Positions 1 through 12,900 of a DNA stretch of 64,000 bases are shown one piece after another. Under the pieces are notes generated by a model. The model had not been told where the DNA came from. It searched no databases and was given only the letters and a program-made list of their open reading frames with translations. This stretch comes from Marchantia polymorpha subsp. ruderalis (Eukaryota > Streptophyta > Marchantiopsida > Marchantiales > Marchantiaceae). The DNA lies in NCBI GenBank assembly GCA_037833965.1, contig AP031351.1, positions 6,336,501-6,400,500 of the forward strand. The letters run 5' to 3'. A program made the position numbers and the translations under genes. The number at the start of each line of letters is the position of its first letter. Positions within the stretch are counted from its first letter, which is position 1.

Positions 1-1911
1 TGAGACTCAACTTAATGAAACAATTCACAATCTAAGTGATGAATTAATGAAAAAAATTTGATATTCGCAATTAATAATTTAATTTTTGTATAATTTAATT
101 ATACTGTTTAAATTATGTTATTTATAAAATTTAAAAAAATGTAAAATTGAAAATAAATTTAAAACTAATCAAAATTTTCAAGATTATAGTGTTGTGAAAT
201 CATACGAATATTACAATTTTTTAAACTTATAAGTATCATTAGAAAAAATTATATATTTTGATGAAATTCGTTGAAGTTACTTGATGTATGTATTTTTTTA
301 TTTTGAATTAGTAAAAAATATCACACATGTTACAAATGATGGTAAATATAAGAAAGAAAAAGTAAAATAAATTTTCATTTAAATGAAAATAAATAATTTA
401 AATTCTAAAGATAATATTTTTTGAAGAATATTCAAAAACTTTGTTTGATGTTTTTGACATTATTGATAAAAGAATTAGATATTTGTTTTCATCATATTAT
501 GAATATATTACACATATTTTGTGGTTTTATTCTGTTGATGCACATGTGCAGTTAAAAACATTGGAATCAAAGGTGGAAGCATCGAGGAACATAGACACTG
601 CCACTCATTAAATCAACGGTGTGCATGGAAAGCCAAATCATCCTACAACCAGTCTTCTCTTCATTATCTTGTGCTCAGTTCTGATGAACATATACTTTCT
701 TCACGTTTCTGATGAGTATAAGCATCGAACTGATAGGGTAAGGTAAGCAGCTATCATCATCTCGTTGACGTTAACAATGTATCGTGACAAATTAAGAATA
801 TATGTTTCCAAAGGAGCCGCAGCGATCTGTAAGTGTATCTGATGTGAAAATTGAACAAGAGAATGTTGAAGCTTCATCTGCAAATGACCCTTTACCTTCG
901 AACAGTTTCCTATCTCCACGTTCTCCCATCGACACTATTTGTACACTCAGAATGAAATAATTGCCCTGAACCTAACCGAGTATAATGCTGAGCTGATAGT
1001 GATTGAAAAATCCTAAGTGGAGGAAAAGAGAAAACTACGTCCTACTGTGGCAGCTTTGCGAAATAACCTGGGACGCTGATACAGACAGGAAACGTCGTGT
1101 CACCAGGCAAAATCATCCATATCGTATCCATGGTGCACTCTGGCTTGTTCGGCTACAGTTTCCATCTCGGGAACATATAACTGTTAGACATTTCGCTTTC
1201 TATATGAAACCTCCCAGTTGGGGTTGAAGGCGTTTTGAAGGCTACTTTGGACCATTACTACATACTGTAACCTCCTTCTCAGTATTTTCATACAATCCGA
1301 GATTGCACATCGTGCACCAGTATCTCGCTCATGCAATTGTATTCGGACACTCGGAAGCGAGAACGCCTTCATTACTAGGTGCACAAAATTCAGTGGCAGC
1401 TTCCAACAGTAAATGAAGAAACCACAACATGTCAGCAACCAGAATGTTGTTAGAAGCATGGCTGCTCCCAACGTGTTTGATCGACATGTCTTCGATCAGA
1501 ATCCTCGTTTCAGGAGAAAGCCCCGCAAATGTCCTAGAAAATCCATGCTGCTCAGGAACATGTCAAAACGGTTCCATCCGTAACAAATTTCTACCCACTT
1601 TCCTCTTGAAAATGCTGTTCTGTCCACTCTGTGGTCAAATGGGTGCAGGAAAGGGACACAAGGATTCAAAACAATGAGCATAATGGCAATCCTCCCTTCA
1701 TCCAGATAAACCCCAGCCAAACACCAATCACTCCAGTCATCATCCAATACAGCATCCGGGCTGACAGCTCGATACACGGAACAAACCTCACAGCAAAATT
1801 GTGCGGGCTTCAGGTTTAAGAAGGCGACATTACAGGTAAGCCGGGGCCAAGGCAAAGTAAGATCGCCTGGCCAATAAAAATTCTACAGCTGATTCCAAGA
1901 TACAGATGGAC
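1..1911. other. Intergenic, AT-rich then mixed composition, no gene recognised
   Basis: The first ~540 bases are strongly AT-rich with no sustained reading frame. From ~540 to 1911 the composition is more balanced, with open frames up to 119 codons on the minus strand (1496-1855). None of them resembles a known family or has matching splice signals. The part nearest 1911 should hold the 3' UTR of the minus-strand RPLP0 gene. Confidence 0.5.
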
Positions 1912-3462
1912 TTAGTCGAAAAGACCGAAACCCATGTCGTCGTCAGACTCCTCCTCGGGCTCTGCAGCCTTCTCTTCCACCTTAGCAGCGGCAGGTGCAG
2001 CAGATCCAGATGACACAGATGCGGCGGCAGCTGGTGCGGCAGCTGCGAACTTGCTTGGGTCCGCAAGGTACTCCTTGACCTTCTCTGCTTGAGGGAAGGA
2101 GTACTCCGTTGCCAAAGCCACAGCCACCACGTTCTTGTACGCGTTCGCGAACATGTGGGGAGCGGCTGCCAGAGTCGGGTAGCTGATGCCCAACGACAGA
2201 GCGGCCACATTCGACACTCCGGCAGCGAACCTCGCGCACAGATCGTCCTCCGTCAGGTCCAGAACCTCAGGGCTGAACACTGATCCGTTGTCGTACACGG
2301 ACTGCACCACCAGACCGTATGAGAATGGTCTGATTCCAAGCTTCGACAGCAGAGCAGCCTCGGACGATCCCACCTTCTCTCCCTTGTGGATAAGCTCAAC
2401 CGGGGCAACGATCTCGACGGTACCCTTGTTAATCTTGGTTGGAATGTTCAAGACCTGGAAAGGCGATATTCAACAATCCAGTCAGTCGGACATCTAAACC
2501 TGTGAAAAACGACTTCGCCATTCTAACAGCAAAATTCGCAGATTGAATCTCCTACGATTCAAACACTACACAAGGAGCATATCGAAGAGCATATAATTTA
2601 CCTGGAAGAAAGATGTTTGAGACGGGTCAAGACCAGTGTTGCCAGGGGGAACCACGACATCGATGGGGGCGACGAGACCCACACGAGCAGGTGCTCCGAC
2701 CTTGTACTTGGCCACTTCCTCACTAACTTCCTTCAGGTCTCCCTTGGTGAAAATCAAACCAACATTTCCCTGAAAGAGTAATAGCGAGGTACAATACATT
2801 TAACACTGGATAAAATCGCCTTTGTGGCTACACTTCCTGCCCACAAGCCCTAACACTCTAAATGAAACCGATATAACTCCCTCAACGACAAGTCATGCCC
2901 AGTGCGTCTCGACCATGCAGACAGCGTCCAGAACACAATGGCTGATGGTGAGGAGATGGACAATCACTGTCCATGAAGCCTAAATTACCAAAAGACTAAA
3001 ACTGAGATAATTGTCTTGAAAACAAGTGAATAATGAAGCATCTGGACAGGATTAGACACGCAAAGAGGCTGATGTGACCTTTCAGATTAAAAATACCTAA
3101 GATAATAATTAGGGCTTTAACACAATGAGAAAAAAAAATTCAGCTCATTCTTTTCGAAACACATGAAATTTCGATTTTCGTGTTAGCGGGAGCAAAAACC
3201 TTACCACAAGAAGGGTCATCAGGTTCAGGTAGGCTTCGTTTCCTGTCCTCTCGGCATGGAGTCGGATAGAACGCTTCATCATAGTGTTCTTTCCCATGAG
3301 TACCACGGAGTCGGGCCTGAGACCCTTCCTGATTCCCTGCAACTGCGTGGAACCGACATTGTCGGCAGCGCAGACCAAAACCTGAGTGTACTGCTCGAGC
3401 AGATCACACAACTTCTTGTCGTAGTTCTCCTTCTTCTCCTGTTTGGTACCCTTGAAACCCAT
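1912..3462 (-). CDS. RPLP0: 60S acidic ribosomal protein P0 (uL10), ribosomal stalk
   Basis: P0 anchors the P1/P2 dimers on the large ribosomal subunit to form the GTPase-activating stalk in the cytosol. There are three coding exons: 3462-3205, 2769-2602 and 2454-1912. All have GT-AG borders and phase 0 junctions, giving 322 aa, the usual length for plant P0. The start reads [17 protein letters not shown] and is followed by the rRNA-binding uL10 domain (exons 1-2, ending [16 protein letters not shown]). Then come the central insertion domain and an Ala-rich hinge. The protein ends in the acidic tail [14 protein letters not shown], which is shared by all stalk P-proteins and contacts translation factors. 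It is divergent to the trihelix gene, with 765 bp between start codons. The gene looks intact, and the identification is near certain. Confidence 0.97.
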
Positions 3463-3727
3463 CTTTCTCCTCTACGAATGGCCGACCGAAGCTCTCAGCT
3501 TCCAATTTCGAGCTCTCCACAGAACGAATCAAATTCCCTGTCGAGCTAACAAAATCCAATTCACAAATTCCGCAACACCCAAGACTAGGGGCCAAGTCGA
3601 AATTCTCCAACAAGGCGGGCAACGACTCCTCGCTACCGCTTTAACCCCGAAATTCCCAGCACCACGGAGCAGTACGAGAGAATAAATCTCGAGCAATTCG
3701 CTGCGGAAAGAGACCGCAGGGCGTCGG

Positions 3728-3737
3728 TTTAGGGCTT
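3728..3737 (-). promoter_or_regulatory. Telo-box-like motif upstream of RPLP0
   Basis: The minus strand reads AAGCCCTAAA, about 266 bp upstream of the RPLP0 start. Telo-boxes (AAACCCTAA-like) are a known feature of plant translation-apparatus promoters. The match here is partial and rests on motif plus position only. Confidence 0.3.
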
Positions 3738-3948
3738 CATATCTCCCCCCGCCACGTCCGAGCCCCTGTAGTCCTGCCCAAACAAAATAGAAGTAATAAA
3801 ATAAATAAATAAATAAATAAATAATGTTTTTCCGGATGCATATACAGTAGTAAAGTTTACTGTAATAACAAAAAACAGAACAGGAGAGAAAATATCCATT
3901 TTCATTTCGAGATATGCAAGAAATTTTAATAATAATAAATGAATTTCC

Positions 3949-3957
3949 AAACCCTAG
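3949..3957 (+). promoter_or_regulatory. Telo-box-like motif (AAACCCTAG)
   Basis: This is a second telomere-repeat-like element in the RPLP0/trihelix divergent promoter, ~490 bp from the RPLP0 start and ~270 bp from the trihelix start. Its function is inferred only from the known association of such boxes with ribosomal-protein genes. Confidence 0.3.
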
Positions 3958-4227
3958 GTAAAACCGAAGTCTAACTGTAAGGAAAGTACAGTAAAGGAAA
4001 TGGTGCGAGTGGGCGAGACTCGAGAGAAGAGTTCGGGGTCGATGAGTGGCTTGAGTTAGAGTAAGGAAGGAAGGAAGGAAAGAAAGGGAAGGAAAAGAAA
4101 TAGTAGCGAAGGGCAGGGAAGGGAAGGGAAGGGGAAGGGGAAGGCAAGGCAAGGGCGAAGGTAAGGCGAGGGAAGGGAGGGACGGACTCAGAGAGAAGGG
4201 AAGGGAAGGGGAGGGAGGAGCTCAGGG

Positions 4228-5886
4228 ATGGAGGAGAGCGAAGGAGTTGTCGAGGATGGAATACAGCGGCCGACGACAACGACCACCACAACGACGACGA
4301 CGACGACAACGTCTCTGGGAGATGGGGAGTGCGATGAGTCGTCGGTAGTGCAGGAGCCGAAGAAGAAGAAGCAGAAGAAAAACGGGAGCTTCCACGCGAG
4401 CACGACGAAGAAGAGGAGGTGCAGCGATGGCGTCGAGGGTTTCGCAGGTGGATTGGCAGGAGGAGTGGGCTCAATTCTCAAAGAGCATGACGAGGACGAG
4501 GAGGACGAGGACGATGATGACGATGACGCGTCGGATGAGCCCGAGCAGGTGCAATTTTACATCGCTGTTGATGGGGATGGTGATGGTGATGTTGATGCCG
4601 ATGCCGAGCACGATGGATGTTGGAATGGAAGTGAAGGAGCTGCAGGAGGAGGAGGAGGAGCAGCAGCAGCGAAGGATTTGCGCATCGAAATCCCGCATTC
4701 AGTGCCGACGTCGGAAGTTGTGGAAACGACGACGACGACGACCACCGAGAACGAGGACGACGAGGACGACGAGGACGACGATGACGGGGTGGGAGATGTT
4801 ATTCCGGAATTTGACCCTGACCACAAAGGGCACAGTCTCTTCACCGAAGAATTGCGAGCTGCGGTGGAGGAGGGATCGGCGCTGCAGTTGCCTCCGATGA
4901 TGGCTGTTATGGACTCGCATTTTCCATCGGATGAGGAGCAGCTGCAGCAACAGCTTCTCCTCATGGACGGCTCGAAAGATGCCGTGCATGTGAACGGGGG
5001 AGCATTGCAAGGGCAGGTGCCCTTGCCCTTGCCGCCATTGGCGACCGTGACGCCCTCCACGAACACGACGTACGAAGGTTTGAACGAGCATTTGGATGTG
5101 ATTGCGTTCAAAATTTACTCCGCTTTACAGCAGGCGAATTCGCATCCTCCAGCTGTATCGTCTCAAGCGGGAGAGGGCGATGGTCATTATCAGCAGCTCG
5201 TCGACCAAGAACAAGGAGGGGACAAGAATCACGCCGCGGGTGGCATCGACGAAGGGGAGCGGACGCCTCGTCATCCTCGATGGACCAGGGAAGAAACTGC
5301 GGTTCTTCTGGCCGGCAAGAGAAAGCGGGACGAGGAGATTAGATCTCAGCAGTCGGGATCGAAGTTTGCTCTGAGTGCCACGGAGCGATGGGATTCCATT
5401 TCGAATCACTGTAAAGCGCATGGAGTCGACAGGGATGCTCATCAGTGTCGGAAGCGATGGAGTAATCTGGCCGCCGATTTCAAGAAAATCAGGACTTGGC
5501 ACAAGATGAGCGGCGTCGAGTCGTACTGGTCTATGCGGGGCGATAGTCGTAGGAAGAACAAGCTTCCTGGGAGTTTCGATCCCGAGGTGTACGCGGACAT
5601 GGAAGCTACCTGCGATTCTAATCCTCACAGGAAGAGAAAGCTCGTCCCCATGGCTGGCACCGCGGAAGACGTCGACGACCACCAACATGATCCTCTGGCC
5701 TCCGTGTTGGAAAGCAGCGGCAGGGCCATGCAGGCAGCTTTAGCCCGAAACATCCAAGCGCAGATAGAGGCCCACAATCAGAATAGCGAGCTGGACAGGA
5801 ATCAGAGGAAGGAGCAAGGGGACAATCTGGTGGGAGTTCTGGGGTTACTGGCCGATTCTTTGGCCAAAATCGCAGCGAAAATGTGA
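4228..5886 (+). CDS. Trihelix (Myb/SANT-like) transcription factor, intronless
   Basis: A single 552-codon exon encodes a probable nuclear DNA-binding regulator. The N-terminal half is low complexity: a Thr run (residues ~14-28), basic nuclear-localisation-like PKKKKQKKNG and TKKRRCSDG, and several Asp/Glu blocks. The trihelix domain lies at about residues 348-460. It starts RHPRWTREETAVLL, has spaced Trp residues (WTREE, ERWDSI, KRWSNL, KTWH-like RTWHKM), and continues into SYWSMRG and FDPEVYADME. This layout matches the single-trihelix plant clade that includes ASR3-like repressors. The C-terminus (about 495-552) is predicted helical and could be a dimerisation coiled coil. Homologues in this clade are often intronless or nearly so. 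Target genes cannot be inferred from the sequence. Confidence 0.85.
   Translation: MEESEGVVEDGIQRPTTTTTTTTTTTTTSLGDGECDESSVVQEPKKKKQKKNGSFHASTTKKRRCSDGVEGFAGGLAGGVGSILKEHDEDEEDEDDDDDDASDEPEQVQFYIAVDGDGDGDVDADAEHDGCWNGSEGAAGGGGGAAAAKDLRIEIPHSVPTSEVVETTTTTTTENEDDEDDEDDDDGVGDVIPEFDPDHKGHSLFTEELRAAVEEGSALQLPPMMAVMDSHFPSDEEQLQQQLLLMDGSKDAVHVNGGALQGQVPLPLPPLATVTPSTNTTYEGLNEHLDVIAFKIYSALQQANSHPPAVSSQAGEGDGHYQQLVDQEQGGDKNHAAGGIDEGERTPRHPRWTREETAVLLAGKRKRDEEIRSQQSGSKFALSATERWDSISNHCKAHGVDRDAHQCRKRWSNLAADFKKIRTWHKMSGVESYWSMRGDSRRKNKLPGSFDPEVYADMEATCDSNPHRKRKLVPMAGTAEDVDDHQHDPLASVLESSGRAMQAALARNIQAQIEAHNQNSELDRNQRKEQGDNLVGVLGLLADSLAKIAAKM
4269..4312 (+). repeat. ACG/ACA trinucleotide repeat coding for a Thr tract
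   Basis: Repeats of acg/aca/acc inside the trihelix reading frame give an uninterrupted run of about 14 Thr. Similar short-period acidic repeats (gacgag, gaggac) recur at about 4490-4530 and 4735-4785 in the same exon. Length polymorphism would be expected. Confidence 0.8.
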
Positions 5887-6982
5887 GGCTGTGTATTCGC
5901 ATGCAACTCGCAAGATTCGAACATGCGTGCTGTATGTGTGGCCGCCTCTGCCACCGTGAGCCGCCAAGAAGCTGCAGCACCGAGGACAGACAGTCAATTA
6001 CTCTCGATGCCTGGAGTTCGAAAAGGAGCTCTTCCTCGTGGAAACATCCCAAAGGCATTGTCTGGGATTGAGTCGGTCAGCGTCTTTGTCAGTTTTCCTT
6101 CCGTGCATCTCATTCGTCAGTGGTGACCTAGCTGGACGGCGTTGATCACGAGGTACTCTCCGTTCGAGCCCAGCTCGTCACAGCTATCAAGCATGAAAGC
6201 TGCAGAGTCCTCGGTCACTAGAAATGCCACATCGGACTTTTCATCGATTATTCACGAAACGACACTTCCGTGTAACCGGACGCTTCCTGATGACGAGCTT
6301 GGCATCCAGGTTGAAATGTAGGCAGCGCGTAGGGACTGCATGAATTGAGGTACTTCAGTGAGTCGAAGAGCGTGGAGATTAGTATATTCTCTGCCTCATT
6401 GCTTCCCACAGTGATCGTTTTCCGTGTGGAATTCTAGGATCATTCCACAGTACTGAGTTGCATACATTGAATTGGTATATTTTACAAGAACAATTCAGTG
6501 CAAAGGATTGAAAAATGCCATATGATTTTCGGATGCAACGTGTGCAGTTTTGATGACTGACGAAGTTTGACGAAGTCTGAAATTTTTAAGAAGGGAGACT
6601 TTTTGTTTGACTAAGGTTTGCACGGTGGTCTGTATGTAGACAAGAAGTTTGCCTTGTAACCTCGAGCTCTTTTATTCCAAAGTTTGACACGAAACTATAT
6701 GGATTGAAGGCAATGAATGAAAGTTCAACAGGGTCTAACCAGCAGTCTTTCCTGCTGTTTAGATGTTGATCCAATCACACGCAGTTTCCAACACGTAGCG
6801 TGTAAATTCGAAGATCGCAACCTGTTGATCCGGTTGAGATCCATCGCTGTGAAAGCATGGTGACTATTCTATCGTCATTTGCACTACCGCCGGTTACTAT
6901 TGTACAAAGGGGGAATTTTCCAAGATCCCGAGAGCATTTTCAAAACCATACGTACAAAAATGTTTCTGGGATTGTGCACTGT
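5887..6982. other. Convergent 3' flank between trihelix and limit dextrinase genes
   Basis: This 1.1 kb holds the 3' UTRs of the plus-strand trihelix gene and the minus-strand limit dextrinase gene. No coding sequence, RNA gene or repeat was recognised. Confidence 0.5.
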
Positions 6983-9900
6983 CTACCGAGACTCTACAAA
7001 AACAGCTGTTGTCCTGGCGGGAATCGAAAATGTGCCGGACTTCGAGTCGAACGTCGATGTACGAACAATTTCGTCTTGTGAAGCTGCCTGCAATCCGAGA
7101 GGTGTTCTTATTCATCAGAAGCAATATGAGACATGGTATGTGATAGAAATGAACAGTCATCATCGTTTAGCACGAACCGTAATTCCCTATGTTCATCCTT
7201 GCAGACAGATACTTACTTGTATTGGATGCAAGGATAATGAACGAGCTTTGAAGGTCTGAACTTCGGTCTTGACTTGTGTTGGACGAGCGTTGAAGATTAC
7301 GATCACATTACGATACCTGCAATATCAAGTCCGTTAAGGAAACAAAAAAAAAATTCATATAAGGTCTCCATTTTGGATCGCTCCCTTGAAATTCCAGAAC
7401 ACAATTCTAGCTTCTATCTCTCTCATATCCAAACTTATAATGAGACGACAGTTTGTACAGACCTGCTATCCAATTGCGTTAGGCCAGGTTTGCCTTTCTC
7501 TCCGTCTTCGATACTGTAGATGATGACACCAGGAACACCCGCCGGGCCGGTGTTGTGAAATTTCAACCTGGCCTACAACAGTTTGAAACAAAGTACTGGG
7601 ATTAACAATCTTTTGCGGTAAAAGCGGTTTTCAACATGTATAATTTATTGAGGAATGTGCAAGCCACGCAGTACTGTGATCATCTGGCAGACTGACGAGT
7701 AAAGGAAGCTCAAGAGCTGTACCTGAATAGCATTTGCTGACTTCAGCCGGAAAAGTGGTGAAGAAAATCTGATCTTCAGAAGTTCTTTCAAATTTTCTAC
7801 AGCAGCGAGGATTTGATTCTTCGAAGGTTTGTTCGCGGGATCTGATAAAAGCTTCTTCATACTGCACGACCGCACATTTTGTTAGTGACCAAGTCCGCAA
7901 TTTGTATTATATTCTGTTACAAACTTGACCAGTAAAGACGAAATATTTACTGAAGACGAATATTTTTAGAAATAAATTTGGCCGAAGGGAACTCGCTTTG
8001 CGTAGACGACTGCATTTGAATCAAGTAAAATATGAAGGCTAACATCAAATTTTGTTTAGCATTACACATACATTGGCCACTTGAAACCGTTCTTCGACTT
8101 CGGAGGTAGACCAACACCAAAATTATTCGTCTCATAGGAAAAATCTAACCTGATTTCACAATGAAGCACGGTAAGTAAATTCCGAAGAGAAGATTTAGAA
8201 AATATGACAAAGAGAACCATGACTTCTGAGTGGCACCTACGGTGCAGAATGCTCTCATCTTCTTATCCAAATTTCAGAGATAACGCTTACTAACGGGTGG
8301 TCAAGGTCATTTCTACAGACAACAGCTCGTGCTACGAAGGATATCGAGGCTTAAGCTGAACTTCAAGAGCACCTGTTGAACCAGTCACCCGAGTTGTAAG
8401 AGTCGCGATCTAGCGATTTTGAGCGAAGCATGTCATCTCCTGCGTGGAAGAAAGGAATCCCCTACACAAACCGGAAATCTCAATTAATTTTTGGCGCTGC
8501 TAGGCATTGTAATCAAATTTGTTTTCGCACTCAGCGACAATATCACATTCATAATCCAAAAGATTTTCAAGGAAAAATTTACTCCATGTATAAAATTGGT
8601 GCATTGGTACCTGAGCTAGAGCCACCACACTGGTAGCCATGTGATTGATCCTGCACCGCTCCTTAAGTGAAACACCGCTTGCTGTCTAAGAGACATAAGT
8701 AGGAGATGAGAAAGATAACTAACTCATTCAAAATCATAAATGTTGCACCACAGAAGTAAGGCATCAAAATGCTAGGCTTAGGACCAAAAGTAACAGCTAT
8801 TTTTTAACCGTAGGAAAAATGGTGATAGCATCTGCTTACCTTTAGCATAATGATGTCAAACAGAGACTCGTTATCATGGGCTGACACGTAGTTTACCTGC
8901 AGTCAAATAGAGATATTATTAATAAAGTAAAACGTTGGTTACTAAGTTCATACAGGCAAAAACCAAAGGACGGGAGTTCAATCCAGCTAGCATGAGAACC
9001 TACAAGATCTTCCGGACCCATAGCATATGCCACAGGTACTCCATCATGTGTCAAGACCTCTTCTCCTTTCACCTGCACGAACATTCACAACAGAAAATCA
9101 GCAGTTAATCAGCGTAATATTTGAAAAATGCAGTAGTTTTCAAAAACACGGGAAGGAATGAACATTTCTTGAATGAGATTGCTCTTGGAACGTCAGTTAA
9201 CATACCTCTTCTCCCTTGCTATTGGTAAATACATATGTGCGCAGATTGCTTCCCAAACCCAGCTGCAACAAGTGAGACAGTTGTAAATAACAATGCACGA
9301 ATTCCACGTCGATTAACGTCGAAGAGAAAAGGTAGTCCAAAGTAGTTTAATAAGCTTATCGATTCTCTAGATTCGGTTTATTCAGTAACTGCAGCTAAAG
9401 CCTCTGCAATGAACTTACTCGGATCCAGTCGGTTGTTGCAGCAAGATGGTTGGCCATGGACTGTTCATCGCCTTGATCCAATTCATTGGGCTGCATGACC
9501 CACCAATCAACATAGATTAGAGGATAGCAAATCACGGTCGTCATCTGATGTAGAGTAATGTATTTAATCTGCAAAGTCAATCAAGCTTAAGATTTGCATC
9601 ACAGCAATTAGCCCCAGAAAGCAGAATCAGCTCTCTATGAACAAGTGGCTTGTTCAGGCGGCATACCTGGAGAGATAAACCAGTTAGGAAACCTTGCTGA
9701 AGGGGATCACCGAAAGGAGAACCACCGATGACAGTGTCCCGTAAACGATCATTAAAACTGCGAAGAGAAAGAACGATTTTGTTATAATGCCTAGTATTAC
9801 ATTCGGGCGAGACTAAGGGCCCAGTTCTTGATGCGTAGAGTGCAACTGTTCGGTGTTCCGATACCCGAACGCATTCAACAAGCACCGCACCAGGTGGAAC

Positions 9901-12900
9901 TCCGCTGAAGCTCGTGCGACATCGTGTTTTGTGAAGAACAAAAGTCCTGGTTCTCTTAACATAGGAATACACTTTCTGTACGTTCAAGGACAAGTATCGT
10001 GAGGAGACTCACGCAGAATTCAGACAGAGAATTTCCACGAAGGAAGAAAAACATTACCTGCCGATTCCCGTTCCAGCAAGATTTCTTTGAGATCCATTCA
10101 CACCTCTCATATTGTTGGAAACCTCCCCAAAATCCCATCCTTCACCGTATCTGTCGAATTTTCACAAGTCCAGTTAGAATGGTTAAAGAATAATGTACAA
10201 CACGCCTGTAAATTTCCTCGCTACTAAAATTCTGCTAATTACTTCCTAAACTCCATTGAACCCATTATGAGCACGTCGATTCATTTGAATTCACTCACAA
10301 ATAGATCTTGGATCCATCAACACCGTCTTTCTCCACAGTAAGGCTTCTCAATACGCTTTGGGCACGTAGCTGCGGCGGACGATGGTATGTTAGACGCAGC
10401 TATAGTGCATTTATTTGTATGTCAAACTAGCAACTTACCCAGCACACAGGACAGAACCGAGAAGATAAATGGAGTTTTAAAGGAAAATTGGATAAAGCAA
10501 GTACAATGAACTTCAGTTGCAAAGCTAGCATTAAAGGCTGCAAAAACTCACCATTGTGCTCTTCATCAAATGTCCCATGAGATCAAAGCGGAACCCGTCC
10601 ACCTGGATGGATGTGTAATAGAAGTTTAGAGTGGCGGATCTTGTAAGGAGGGTGAGCAGAAATATGGCAACTGCCTGCCTTTGACTATATGTGCAGTGCC
10701 CAAGCTATTCTATCCATGATGTTAAAAAAAAACTACCTTCTTCTGACGCCACTGTAAAGAGCTAACTTCCATTCAGAAGCATGTAAAGTCTGTACACTGT
10801 GTAATTACATTGACGAAGAACCAGAATTACTGCGAGGGATTTACCTTGTATGCGACCGCCCAATGGCGTAGGTCGTCGACGATGAGTCGATCCACCATAT
10901 AGTGCTCACTCGCTGTGTTGTTCATACAGGTACTGTTCTCTACATTACCGTCTTTATTGCGGCGAAGGTAATAACCAGGGACTATCTGCGCAAATTTGAA
11001 AACAATATAGTGCTTTTAGTTCATTATCACTTCATGAAAATAAGATATGACAGAAGAGAAATCTATGGGTCAGAAAGATATTAGACCCGACCTAAGTTTC
11101 CAGCCTATCTTCATAAATTATTCGATATGAACAGTAGCGCCCTACAAGGACTCCTGAGCTTCTGTATGTACAACAGCAAAACGGAAGCCTTTCGTCGATA
11201 CATGTTTCAAACCGCTGTCTACACGTCTATCTGCGGTCAAAATTGGAGGATGACAGGTTTTCAAGTATTAAATCAAAATATTAAGTAAGTAAGCCAACGA
11301 CAGTGAGAATTAACAATTTTAATACCTTGTCGTGAACTGTGTGTATGCCTGTTGGCCCATTCCCATGCAGATGATTGTAGACGACGTCGAGCACCACTCT
11401 AAGCCCCAGATGATTGATAGCCTGTCGTCAAATATAAGCATAATGATGTACTCACGGAGAAGGAAAATACTCGTTGTTGATTAAAACAAAGTGGCACCTT
11501 ACAAAGTTTCTTATACACATCACAGTGTGTAAGAAACTTGTTAATTGAAATCTTCGTACACCAAAAGGAGAACACAAAATGATTGTAGACTAAGCAACTC
11601 GGTCTGTCCTCAGAACATCATGAAATTATGACAAAAAACAGACTCAAACTATTAAGAGTAATCACCAGGATATGGACTCAAAGAAAGGTTTGTGTCTTAC
11701 TTGAACCATTTTTCGAAACTCAAAGGTCCGGACCGAACCATTTGCGGCCGTTGCATAGCTTCCTTCCGGCACTCCCCAGTTTACGGGGTCATACCTGTGT
11801 AAAAACCGCAATAACTATATGAGGAAGACCGCATACTTTCTTTCGTCGACAATCAATAAGCAGGAAATCCCCATTCGAAAAGTACTCAACTGGAGACTGT
11901 TCAGTACTAGATTAATGAAGAGCATCTATAAAGAGACTGCAGGGCAGATCAGAGGAAATGGAAATAACCACTAAAACATACATCATGGATGAGATTATAT
12001 ATTATATGATATGTGCTTACCCCCAGTTATAAGCGTCCTCATCCTGTATTAATGTGATAGCAGCTTGTTGCTCTTCGGAGTCTGGGGCAAATTTCTTGAG
12101 GCTCTCAACATCTGTACGCGGAAACGTTCCAATTTTCAGCGACTTTCAGATTTCTAAGAGCGAAATGATCTCTGACAGAAAAATGGAAACAGTGGAAGGA
12201 AGAGGATGCGCGTAATCCTTGGGACAGCAAGTCGGAAAAATTTACAGCCGGAACTTGTATGCAAGAGAAAAAATAACTGCATTGGCCTGAGTACTAGAAT
12301 GACCTCGCGCTTAATGGCCTGAATAATTAGTCTGCCCAGATGAACGTAATTGGACTGAACTCCATTTTTCTGGAACCTGCATGCTTACGACCGCAAAATA
12401 GGGCTATAATAACTTACCCGCCGATTTCCAGTTCCGTTTTTTCTCATCGACACTAGCAAAGTCGAAACAAGGAAGCAGATGCAGATGTGAAAGACCCGCC
12501 TTTGCAAGATTCTTCAGATGATTCACTCCAGCAGATTCCTGGAAAAGAGGAGAGGAGAGTAGGGAAACTTAGGTCCTTCCAAAAAGTGATGGTTTTACAA
12601 TTGGTACACTAAAAAGTTTTCATTACTTTCTGTACTGTCATAAGGTTGGAAATTTGGTGGTTCAGTTGTAAAGTCAAGACACCAATAATTACACATTGCA
12701 ACATCGAAGACTACATCATTGCATGCAACTAGACGCAGAGAGCAACTATTAAAATACACCTGAGCTTCGATTGAGATGACTGACGATTTGTTACACACCT
12801 TCTCAGTGAAGGCCAAGTAAGTCCCTCGCAAAGCTGGATCAACAGTTTCATCTGCAATGCTGCATCAATTTAGACAATTGAGAGTTTCAAACATGTTATA

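Larger units (their letters stand above)
3463..4227. promoter_or_regulatory. Shared intergenic promoter of RPLP0 and the trihelix gene
   Basis: This 765 bp gap separates two divergent start codons. It contains an (AAAT)n-type microsatellite at about 3796-3824. It also has a long purine-rich GGAAG/GGGAAG tract on the plus strand (about 4055-4220) that runs into the 5' leader of the trihelix gene. Two telomere-repeat-like motifs of the kind often found in plant ribosomal-protein promoters are listed separately. No transcription start can be fixed from sequence alone. Confidence 0.6.

Noticed and set aside
4427-5111. Large frames in other phases and on the reverse strand over the trihelix gene
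   Set aside because: They are mirror translations of trinucleotide repeats in the real frame (poly-Thr and poly-Asp give poly-Val, poly-Ser and others).
8285-8312. Possible short exon after limit dextrinase exon 25 (RNDLDHPL)
   Set aside because: The conserved continuation [17 protein letters not shown] is found in phase at 8149-8072, so the earlier AG is not used.
11504-11539. Inverted repeat in a limit dextrinase intron (aagtttcttatacac ... gtgtgtaagaaactt)
   Set aside because: The arms carry a mismatch; kept out of the exact-hairpin list, though it may belong to the same class.
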